64,000 bases of DNA, from positions 3,534,001-3,598,000 of the forward strand of contig NZ_SAUN01000001.1 in assembly GCF_004011505.1 (NCBI RefSeq). The letters are read 5' to 3'. Both the position numbers and the translations under genes were made by a program. A model generated the notes under the pieces. It searched no databases, was not told where the DNA came from, and was given only the letters and a program-made list of their open reading frames with translations. Below, in pieces: positions 27,987 to 34,416 of the stretch (the first letter of the stretch is position 1; each line of letters begins with the position of its first letter). This stretch comes from Nonomuraea polychroma. Its GTDB lineage: Bacteria > Actinomycetota > Actinomycetes > Streptosporangiales > Streptosporangiaceae.

Positions 27987-28026
27987 GACCGCCCAGCATT
28001 GACCAGGCAAGTCACAGCAAGATCAA

Positions 28027-28064
28027 CGCCGTTTGGGGCTCATGACACGTTTCTTACCGGCACC
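28027..28064 (-). repeat. right terminal inverted repeat of the outer transposon
   Basis: The exact 38-bp reverse complement of 3475-3512 (reads inward GGTGCCGGTAAG...). It lies 40 bp upstream of the transposase start, the normal Tn3 layout. Confidence 0.95.
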
Positions 28065-28219
28065 TCTACAAGAGTCGTGCCCTCGCCAAGGTCGCCGGCG
28101 TCGCTCCCGACGGCACTGGCTCGCACCGGCTCATCATTGGCAGCGATGCCGGGCCCTTCACCGATCCGGACGGCTTCGTCTGGGAGGTGGCTCCCGCTGG
28201 AGTCGTCGCCGGCTCGTAG
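28065..28219 (+). pseudogene. VOC (glyoxalase-fold) protein, 3' portion
   Basis: After the second copy of TCTACAAG the frame continues SRALAKVAGVAPDGTGSHRL, then IIGSDAGPFTDPDGFVWEVA, to TAG 28219. It completes the gene begun at 2988: the DPDGFxWE block is the usual last strand of a VOC module. It has no start of its own. Confidence 0.9.
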
Positions 28220-28291
28220 GCAGACCGGCGGCCACCCTCCTGACCGCGCTCGCCGTGACCCCGAGCGGCACCTCTCGGCCGAAGAACACCG

Positions 28292-28693
28292 CTAGCGCGT
28301 CGCGTCCAGGACCGGTTTCACGTCAACGATCGGGGTGCCGTCGATGGCCTCGAGATCGGCTACCCGCACCCGAAGCCCGTCGATCGCGAGCACCCGAACT
28401 CGGTGCAGACCGATGGGATTGGGCCGGTCGGAGGAACGGGTACTGAAGACACCGGTCAGCGGATTCCGCAGGTCATCGCGCGGATGTACCGCCAGCACGG
28501 ATCGGTCGGCGAGGTGCAGCCACGTGAGGACGAACACCTCATCGCCGACCGTAAGATCACGGATACCGTCGGCCATTGCGGGATCGAACACCAGCCAAGC
28601 CTCGGGGCTGCCCTCCACACCCTGCTTCGGAGCGCTCGCGCGATCCGCCAAGGGCGACTCGACGACTCCGATTGGACGAATCTCGTACGTCAC
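28292..28693 (-). CDS. trmO: TrmO (TsaA-type) tRNA t6A37 N6-methyltransferase
   Basis: 133 residues starting VTYEIRPIGVVESPLADRAS at GTG 28693. Signature blocks: the FSTRSSDRPNPIGLHRVRVL core (SAM binding) and the DLEAIDGTPIVDVKPVL end. The family methylates N6-threonylcarbamoyl-A37 in tRNA decoding ACY codons. The GTG overlaps the TGA of the upstream small gene (GTGA), implying translational coupling. It is slightly shorter than the E. coli enzyme, which has an extra C-terminal domain. Confidence 0.88.
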   Translation of the reverse strand: MTYEIRPIGVVESPLADRASAPKQGVEGSPEAWLVFDPAMADGIRDLTVGDEVFVLTWLHLADRSVLAVHPRDDLRNPLTGVFSTRSSDRPNPIGLHRVRVLAIDGLRVRVADLEAIDGTPIVDVKPVLDATR

Positions 28694-28944
28694 GACTCCT
28701 CCATACCGCGGGGGACTTCTCGTTGGCGGTGCAGCAGCGACTGCCGCGTTTTGATCGTGTCAAACACAAAGGCGTCATGATCGCCGGCGTAGGCGGCGCT
28801 CCGAGCCGGTCGCAGACGAACCCGCGAACCACCCGCATCGCGGCCATCGTGTCCCGCTTCGCAAGCTCGAGCAGATGCTGCATCTTGCCGGGGCTCAGTC
28901 CTCGACGCAAGCGCGCCTGTGATCTTGTCGCATGAGATGTCCAT
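28690..28944 (-). pseudogene. small conserved-looking protein with two compensating frameshifts
   Basis: ATG 28944 has AAGGGAG at 4 nt and the frame is open for 84 codons, but only its ends look native (MDISCDKITGAL; then DAFVFDTIKTRQSLLHRQRE ending VPRGMEES). The middle reads as protein in the next frame (RRGLSPGKMQHLLELAKRDT, MAAMRVVRGFVCDRLGAPPT). An indel near 28905 and an opposite one near 28800 would reconcile all three parts. I do not recognise the family. The stop overlaps the trmO start. Confidence 0.5.
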
Positions 28945-28992
28945 CGTCTCCCTTCTGGACAGGTCCGCCGGCGGCACCTGACCGGCCGCGGG

Positions 28993-29949
28993 CTAGGAGC
29001 CGATCGCGCGCAGGAACCGCCGGGCGATCGTATGCAGCTCCGCGGCCAGCTCGGGCGACCCCTCGACCGTGAAGTCCTCGCCGAGCATGGCCAGGTAGCC
29101 CGCCAGCATCAGCGGATCGTCCGACCCGGGCTCGAACACGCACCGGTCCTCCCCTACCGGCTGGATCTCGGCCGGCACCGGCAACCGCCTCGCCACCCGC
29201 TCGGCCGGCGCATGGACGATCACCCGAGCCCGGTAGCGCCAGGTCGCCTCGCCGACGCCACGGGCCACGTGCCGCGCGACGTCGCCCCCTTCCGGCAGCG
29301 GGCGCGGGGTGAAGCGAGGGCCCGCGGGCGTGCGGGGCTGGATGCGGTCGACCCGGAAGGTACGCCAGTCGTCGCGATCCAGGTCCCAGGCGAGCAGATA
29401 CCAGCGGTGCCTGGTGTGCACGAGACGGTGCGGCTCGGTGGTGCGGACCGCCTGGCCGCCGTCGTATGTACGGTATTCGAAGCGCAGCCGCTCATGATCC
29501 CGGCACGCGGTCGCGATCGTGGTCAGGACACCGGCGTCGACGCTCGGCCCCGCCCAGCGCTCCGGCACCGTGTACACCCGCAGCGCCTCCACCCGGCGGC
29601 GCAGCCGCGGCGGCAGCACCTGCTGCAGCTTGACCAGCGCCCGGGCGGAGGTCTCCTCGATCCCGGCGACGGTGCCGCCGGCGGCCGTGCGCAGGCTCAC
29701 GGCGATGGCCACCGCCTCCTCGTCGTCGAGCAGCAGCGGCGGCAGCGCCGCCCCCGCGCCGAGCCGGTAGCCGCCGGTCGGACCAGCCGTGGCGTGCACC
29801 GGGTAGCCGAGGCGGCGCAGCCGTTCCATGTCGTTGCGGATGGTCCGCGTGGTCACGTGCAGGCGTGCGGCCAGCTCGTCGCCGGTCCAGTCACGCCGCG
29901 CTTGTAACAGGGACAGCAATTTCAGCAGCCTCGCCGAGGTCTCCAGCAT
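28993..29949 (-). CDS. WYL-domain (YafY/DeoR-type HTH) transcriptional regulator
   Basis: 318 residues from ATG 29949. N-terminal winged HTH: MLETSARLLKLLSLLQARRD, LAARLHVTTRTIRNDMERLR. A WYL domain follows with HTRHRWYLLAWDLDRDDWRT then FRVDRI, and a C-terminal WCX extension. It is divergent from the epoxide hydrolase at 30037 across 87 bp and very likely controls it and itself. WYL domains bind nucleic acid or small ligands; the ligand here is unknown. Confidence 0.9.
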   Translation of the reverse strand: MLETSARLLKLLSLLQARRDWTGDELAARLHVTTRTIRNDMERLRRLGYPVHATAGPTGGYRLGAGAALPPLLLDDEEAVAIAVSLRTAAGGTVAGIEETSARALVKLQQVLPPRLRRRVEALRVYTVPERWAGPSVDAGVLTTIATACRDHERLRFEYRTYDGGQAVRTTEPHRLVHTRHRWYLLAWDLDRDDWRTFRVDRIQPRTPAGPRFTPRPLPEGGDVARHVARGVGEATWRYRARVIVHAPAERVARRLPVPAEIQPVGEDRCVFEPGSDDPLMLAGYLAMLGEDFTVEGSPELAAELHTIARRFLRAIGS

Positions 29950-29971
29950 TCTTCGACTCTGACATCGATAG

Positions 29972-29988
29972 CGGAAAGAAGTGTTCCG
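29972..29988. promoter_or_regulatory. weak dyad between WYL regulator and epoxide hydrolase
   Basis: CGGAA-AGAAGTG-TTCCG, 5-bp arms, in the divergent promoter region; a candidate operator only. Confidence 0.3.
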
Positions 29989-30036
29989 GATTGGTCCGTA
30001 GCGTGGGAGGCGTACCTCAGCCGAAGGAGAAACCCC

Positions 30037-31140
30037 ATGGACATCCAGCCGTACCGCATCGCCGTCCCCCAGGCCGACGTCGATGACCTGGCCGACCGGC
30101 TGGCCAGGACCCGCTGGCCGGACGAGCTGCCCGGCGTCGGGTGGAGCCGCGGCGTGCCGCTGGAGTTCCTGAAGGAGCTGGCGGCCTACTGGGCCGACGG
30201 CTACGACTGGCGGGCCACCGAGGCTCGGCTCAACGAGTATCCGCAGTACGTCACCGAAATCGACGGGCAGCCGATCCACTTCCTGCACCTTCGCTGCGAC
30301 GACCCCGGCGCACTCCCGCTGGTGCTCACCCACGGCTACCCGAGCTTGTTCGCCGAGTTCACCGCCCTGATCGAGCACCTGAGGCAGGACTTCCACCTGG
30401 TGGTGCCGTCGCTGCCCGGCTTCGGCTTCTCGACCCCCGTCCGCGAGGCGGGCTGGGCGCTCGGCCGCACCGCGCGGGCCTGGGCCGAGCTGATGCGCCG
30501 CCTCGGATACGGCCGCTACGGCGTCCACGGCGGCGACATCGGCGCCGGCGTCTCCGGCGCGGTGGCCGGGCTCGACGGTGAGCACGTCGCCGGGGTGCAC
30601 GTGGTGACCGACGCCCGCACCGCCGCCAGCACCGCCACCTTCCTGCCCGGCATGGCGGACGGGCTGGACCCGCAGGACGAGGTGGACCGGCTGATCCTGG
30701 ACCGGATGGCGGCATTCCGCAGCGAGGGCAGCGGATACCTGGCGATCCAGAACAGCCGACCTCAGACCATCGGGTACCTGCTCAACGACTCGCCGGCCGG
30801 ACAGCTCGGCTGGATCGCGGAGAAGTTCGAGGAGTGGACTGACCTGCCGTACGACCGGGACCAGTTGCTCACGATCGTGAGCCTGTACTGGTTCACCGGC
30901 TCCGGCATCTCGGCGGCCCGCCACTTGTACGAGCAGGCCCACTCCACCGACTGGGGGGCGCCGGCGGCGGTGCCGCAGGGACTCTCGGTGTTCGGCGCCG
31001 ACGCCACGGTCCGCAGGCTGCTCAACCCGTCCGCCGACACCTTCTGGACGGAGCACGAGCGGGGCGGCCACTTCCCGGCCATGGAGGCGCCGCAGGCGCT
31101 GGCCGCGGACCTGCGGGCCTTCTTCGGCCAGCTGAAATAG
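30037..31140 (+). CDS. epoxide hydrolase, alpha/beta-hydrolase fold with EHN domain
   Basis: 367 residues; ATG 30037 is preceded by GAAGGAG at 7 nt. The N-terminal EHN domain (IQPYRIAVPQADVDDLADRL) is typical of microsomal-type epoxide hydrolases. Catalytic features: HGYPS oxyanion motif (99-103), nucleophile Asp167 in VHGGDIGAG, and His in ERGGHFPAMEAP. It adds water to epoxides to give diols. No signal peptide. Single gene opposite a WYL regulator. Confidence 0.92.
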   Translation: MDIQPYRIAVPQADVDDLADRLARTRWPDELPGVGWSRGVPLEFLKELAAYWADGYDWRATEARLNEYPQYVTEIDGQPIHFLHLRCDDPGALPLVLTHGYPSLFAEFTALIEHLRQDFHLVVPSLPGFGFSTPVREAGWALGRTARAWAELMRRLGYGRYGVHGGDIGAGVSGAVAGLDGEHVAGVHVVTDARTAASTATFLPGMADGLDPQDEVDRLILDRMAAFRSEGSGYLAIQNSRPQTIGYLLNDSPAGQLGWIAEKFEEWTDLPYDRDQLLTIVSLYWFTGSGISAARHLYEQAHSTDWGAPAAVPQGLSVFGADATVRRLLNPSADTFWTEHERGGHFPAMEAPQALAADLRAFFGQLK

Positions 31141-31142
31141 CG

Positions 31143-31796
31143 TCAGCCGGCGTCGCGGGAGAACGTCCAGCGGGGCAGGACGGCGTGGGAGGCCGGATCA
31201 TCGGGCTCGCTGAGCCGCAGGTGGTTGCCGAACGGGTCGGCGAGGATCAGCACCCGGGCGTCCCATTCCACCTTCATGATGTCCGGCACCCAGATCCCCG
31301 GCCCCCAGATGCGGAGGTTCCTCTCCTGGACGTAGGCCGACAGCTCCTCCCACAGGCCGTCGAGCCCGGCCAGCCAGATGTCGACCGTCGCGCCCGGCCC
31401 GGCCTGGTACGCGTGCTCGCTCAGCTGCAGCGTCGTGCCCGGCCGGGAGACCTGGCCGTAGAACGGGGTGCCGGGCCCGCGGGCCGGCCCGCCGAAGTCC
31501 AGGGTGAAACCGAGGAAGTCGACGTAGAAGTCCTTGGCCGCCTCCTCGGAGAAGACCCGCAGGACCGGGATGGTGGTGGTCTCCGAGAACGGAGTGCGCC
31601 ACACCGAGCCCGCCCGCGGCTGCTCGCCGGGCCCGCTCTCCTCGAGCTTGGCCGCCAGGATGTTGTAGTTGTCCAGGCCGAACTGCCGGGCCACGATCTC
31701 CAGGCAGGCGCTGTGGGAGAGCTCGACCTGGCAGCGGTCGAGGAGCTCGGCGCGCAGGGTCTTGGCCATCGCCTTGGCGTCGCGGAAGGTACGCAT
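31143..31796 (-). CDS. glyoxalase-superfamily protein with an N-terminal helical domain
   Basis: 217 residues from ATG 31796. Residues 1-50 (MRTFRDAKAMAKTLRAELLD, SHSACLEIVARQFGLDNYNI) form the helical module found on glyoxalase-related resistance-like proteins. A bleomycin-resistance/VOC domain follows (IPVLRVFSEEAAKDFYVDFL, GFTLDF...LILADPFGNHLRLSEP). It ends two bases from the epoxide hydrolase stop on the opposite strand. Function unknown; ligand sequestration or dioxygenase-type chemistry are family options. Confidence 0.82.
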   Translation of the reverse strand: MRTFRDAKAMAKTLRAELLDRCQVELSHSACLEIVARQFGLDNYNILAAKLEESGPGEQPRAGSVWRTPFSETTTIPVLRVFSEEAAKDFYVDFLGFTLDFGGPARGPGTPFYGQVSRPGTTLQLSEHAYQAGPGATVDIWLAGLDGLWEELSAYVQERNLRIWGPGIWVPDIMKVEWDARVLILADPFGNHLRLSEPDDPASHAVLPRWTFSRDAG

Positions 31797-32059
31797 GAAG
31801 GTGATCCTCCAGAGTGCCGATGCGGACGCACATGATCAGCGCTTGCGTTACTGACGGCGTCCGCGGCCGTGTGAAGAGGATCAGGCGCGAGATCGCGGTG
31901 CGTTCACCCTCCCCGGAAGGGGTGCAAGCGGCAGGCCGCACCAGCCGAGCCCGAGCGTACGAAGACGAGGCCGAGCGTGTCAACGGCATACGTGGTGCCC
32001 AGGTACGCCGTTGGCTCACCCTGCCGCGGAGCGACCCCGGCAGGGTGATGAGCGCGTGG

Positions 32060-32458
32060 TCAACGACCGCCCGTGAACGGCGCCTCGCCCTCCTTGAGCG
32101 GGCGGAAGCGCAGCGCCGACCACACCTCGTCGACGGCGACCTGGCTGTTGGGCCGCAGGCCGTACTCGCCCACGATCGGCCACAGCGTGTCGCGGTTGAT
32201 GTCGGACTTGTTGCCCTTGGGGTAGGCCACCCACAACACGCCCGGCGCGGTCAGCTGGTCGCGGTGCCGGTCGAGCAGGCCGCGAGCCGCGGCGGCATCG
32301 GCGGCGAAGACGACCGCGACGTCCGCTTCCTTCAGGTCCTCGACGTGGTGGGCGCCGTCGGGCAGCGGTTCGAGGAGCGGGCGGTGGGCGGGGTCGGAGA
32401 CCCACACGGTGGTCTGGGGCTTGACGAGCAGCTTGGCGGCAACGGTCTTGGTGGACAT
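32060..32458 (-). CDS. DUF3052-like small protein
   Basis: 132 residues from ATG 32458 (MSTKTVAAKLLVKPQTTVWV). It matches the pattern of DUF3052-type proteins: LEPLPDGAHHVEDLKEADVA, VLWVAYPKGNKSDINRDTLW, EVWSALRFRPLK. It is a compact alpha/beta protein without catalytic motifs that I can name. Upstream, a perfect 12-bp inverted repeat (32471-32514) lies in its leader or promoter. The 263 bp on its 3' side (31797-32059) hold no gene that I can support. Confidence 0.75.
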   Translation of the reverse strand: MSTKTVAAKLLVKPQTTVWVSDPAHRPLLEPLPDGAHHVEDLKEADVAVVFAADAAAARGLLDRHRDQLTAPGVLWVAYPKGNKSDINRDTLWPIVGEYGLRPNSQVAVDEVWSALRFRPLKEGEAPFTGGR

Positions 32459-32470
32459 GCCCCAACCCTT

Positions 32471-32514
32471 CCACCGACAAATCAAGTGGTCAAGGCTGCT
32501 GCATTTGTCGGTGG
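32471..32514. promoter_or_regulatory. perfect 12-bp inverted repeat between DUF3052-like gene and broken response regulator
   Basis: CCACCGACAAAT and ATTTGTCGGTGG are separated by 20 bp. It could be an operator for the DUF3052-like gene, a transcription stop for the kinase operon, or the footprint of the deletion that removed the response regulator. Confidence 0.5.
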
Positions 32515-32518
32515 ATCG

Positions 32519-32623
32519 TCAGGACTCCAGGAAGTGCGGCTCGGCCGGCACCCGCCGGCTGTACCCACTGGTATGCGACAACACCGGCACCTCGACCGCG
32601 GGCTCGGCCAGGATCACCCGCAC
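32519..32623 (-). pseudogene. response regulator reduced to a 34-residue stub
   Basis: A GTG overlapping the histidine-kinase stop by 10 bp starts VRVILAEPAVEVPVLSHTSG; VRVILAE is exactly how LuxR-type response regulators begin, and the overlap is typical of kinase-regulator pairs. The frame then ends after 34 codons with no Asp-acceptor or HTH. The receiver and DNA-binding parts have been lost, leaving the kinase an orphan. Confidence 0.6.
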
Positions 32624-33714
32624 GGCAGCACCGCCGTGATCGTCGTCGGCCCGCCCGCCGGGCTGTCGACCTCGAAGACGCCGTCCAGCGCGGCCACCCG
32701 CCGGGCCAGCCCGGACAGCCCGCCGCCCGCGCGGCTCGCGCCGCCCACCCCGTCGTCGCGCACCCGTACGACCACCGCCGCATCCTCCTCGCGCACCTCG
32801 ACCGTGATGAGCTCCGCGCCGGCGTGCTTGGCGGCGTTCGTCACGGCTTCGCACACCACGAAGTACGCCGCCGTCTCCACCACCATCGGCGGCCGCCGGC
32901 GCAGGTCGCACGCTACCCTCACCGGCACGCTGGAGCGTTCGGCCACGCCCGCGAGCGCTTCGCCCAGCCCGAGCGAGTCCAGGCCGCTCGGATAGACCCG
33001 CCAGGCCACCTCGCGCAGCTCGGCCAGCGCCTGCTGCGCCTCCTGGTGCGCCTGCTCCAGCAGCTCCGGCCGCCCCCGCCGGGCGCGCCCGACGAGCATC
33101 GACAGCGCCACCAGGCGCTGCTGCAGCCCGTCGTGCAGGTCCCGCTCGATGCGGCGCCGCTCGGAGTCCACCGCCGCCACGATGCCCGCCCGGCTCTCGG
33201 CCAGCTCGGCGATCCTGCGCTCCAGCGCCTCGGTACGGTCCGGGCCGAGCATCCGCATCGCCAGCCGCCGCTCCAGAACGTGCACCCCCGCCACGCCCGA
33301 CAGGGCCACGAACAGCAGCACGCTCCCGAAGGTGCCGGTGTACAGGGCGAGGGGCAGCGAGCGCGCCATCCCGTCGAACGGCTCACCCCACAGCCACGCC
33401 CAGGCCAGCTGCCCCCCTTGCCATGCCCCGAAGGCGAGCATAAGGATCACCATCCCGCCCAGCAGGCCCACGGGCGCCCGCGCGGCCAGATAGCGCAGCG
33501 GCCGCCCGTCGTTCGCGGTGAGCGCGTCGAGGGCGGCGATGTCCACGCGCAGGCGGCGCGCCTCCAGCCGGGCCAGCCGCCGCGCCGCCGCGCCGACGTT
33601 CGGACGGCCCGCGAACGGCAGCGCCGGGAGCACGAACGCCAGGCCGCCCAGCGCGGTGACGGCGCCCAGCGTCACCGCGCCCAGCTGCCGCAGCCCCTCA
33701 ACGACGAGCCGCAT
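32614..33714 (-). CDS. NarL-system type sensor histidine kinase (HisKA_3)
   Basis: 366 residues. An N-terminal sensor/membrane part has helices around residues 80-100 and 120-145. The dimerisation/phospho-acceptor motif DSERRRIERDLHDGLQQRLV has His194. An HATPase_c domain follows with N-box EAVTNAAKHA and DDGVGGASRAGGGLSGLARRV. Its start overlaps the dedA stop by 17 bp, so they are co-transcribed. The partner regulator immediately downstream is a stub, so signalling must go elsewhere or be lost. Confidence 0.9.
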   Translation of the reverse strand: MRLVVEGLRQLGAVTLGAVTALGGLAFVLPALPFAGRPNVGAAARRLARLEARRLRVDIAALDALTANDGRPLRYLAARAPVGLLGGMVILMLAFGAWQGGQLAWAWLWGEPFDGMARSLPLALYTGTFGSVLLFVALSGVAGVHVLERRLAMRMLGPDRTEALERRIAELAESRAGIVAAVDSERRRIERDLHDGLQQRLVALSMLVGRARRGRPELLEQAHQEAQQALAELREVAWRVYPSGLDSLGLGEALAGVAERSSVPVRVACDLRRRPPMVVETAAYFVVCEAVTNAAKHAGAELITVEVREEDAAVVVRVRDDGVGGASRAGGGLSGLARRVAALDGVFEVDSPAGGPTTITAVLPCG

Positions 33715-34315
33715 GCTTGCCCTTACGGCGCTCGGCCAGCCGCACGCCGACGAACACCAGCACCGCCGCCACCACCATGCCGATCACGATGTTGGTGCCG
33801 ACCCCGACGTAGGCCTCGACCAGCGACCAGTTCTCACCCAGGAAATAGCCGGCCAGCACGAAGATGGTGTTCCAGATCAGGCTCCCGGCCGTCGTCAGCA
33901 GCATGAACGCGGGCAGCGGCATGCGCTCCACCCCCGCCGGGACCGAGATGAGGCTGCGGAAGATGGGGATCATCCTGCCGAAGAACACCGTCTTGCGGCC
34001 GTGCCGGGCGAACCACGCCTCCGTCTTCTCGATGTCGGAGACCTTCACCAGCGGCAGCCGGGCGGCGATGGCGTGCACGCGCTCGCGCCCCAGCAGCGCC
34101 CCCACCCAGTACAGCGCCAGCGCGCCGACCACCGAGCCCAGTGTCGTCCACACCAGCACCGCCACCAGGTCCATCTCGCCCCTGCTGGCGGTGAAGCCGG
34201 ACAGCGGCAGGATCACCTCGCTGGGCAGGGGCGGGAACAGGTTCTCTAACGCGATCGCGAGGCCCGCCCCCGGGGCCCCGAGAGTCTCCATCAGTGCAAC
34301 GAGCCAATCAGTCAT
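33698..34315 (-). CDS. DedA-family membrane protein
   Basis: 205 residues from ATG 34315 (MTDWLVALMETLGAPGAGLA). Signature motifs: ENLFPPLPSEVILPLSGF and the FFGRMIPIFRSLISVPAGVE arginine motif of the SNARE-associated/DedA domain; several membrane helices. DedA proteins are proton-dependent phospholipid (C55-P or PE) flippase-type transporters in recent work. It leads the kinase operon, suggesting an envelope-stress role (inference). Its start is about 100 bp from the divergent helicase gene. Confidence 0.9.
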   Translation of the reverse strand: MTDWLVALMETLGAPGAGLAIALENLFPPLPSEVILPLSGFTASRGEMDLVAVLVWTTLGSVVGALALYWVGALLGRERVHAIAARLPLVKVSDIEKTEAWFARHGRKTVFFGRMIPIFRSLISVPAGVERMPLPAFMLLTTAGSLIWNTIFVLAGYFLGENWSLVEAYVGVGTNIVIGMVVAAVLVFVGVRLAERRKGKHAARR

Positions 34316-34398
34316 GGGCTCAAGGCTATGGAAGATCAGATATGCCCGGAATGAGGCGAGTGCCCGACCGTGACTGTGGTAAACCACACCCCTCCCGT

Positions 34399-34415
34399 AC
34401 CGTACACTGTACGGT
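34399..34415. promoter_or_regulatory. perfect 17-bp palindrome at the helicase start
   Basis: ACCGTACA-C-TGTACGGT ends one base before the GTG start at 34417. TACACT inside it could act as a -10 box, giving a leaderless transcript whose promoter is covered by the operator. Confidence 0.6.
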
Positions 34416-34416
34416 C

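Larger units (their letters stand above)
3474..28064. mobile_element. Tn3-family transposon, 24.6 kb, inserted in a VOC gene, with a nested element
   Basis: The ends are perfect 38-bp inverted repeats beginning GGTGCCGGTAAG (3475-3512 and 28027-28064), the length typical of the Tn3 family. The element contains a Tn3-type transposase next to the right end (24927-27986), a large serine resolvase (13321-14274) and a res-like site (14286-14349). Target repeats TCTACAAG flank it and the host gene is restored when it is removed. Cargo: TetR, two zinc-free oxidoreductases, SDR, DoxX, a beta-lactamase-fold protein, a PucR-like regulator and a CocE esterase, plus a second Tn3 element (3650-11245) and a WD40 gene. 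A further copy of the left end at 12806 means a shorter 15.3-kb unit is also bounded by matching ends. Confidence 0.85.

Noticed and set aside
28993-31071. A 692-codon open frame on the minus strand spanning the WYL regulator and the epoxide hydrolase
   Set aside because: Its upstream half is antisense to the clearly coding epoxide hydrolase and has no family features; only the part from 29949 is a real gene.
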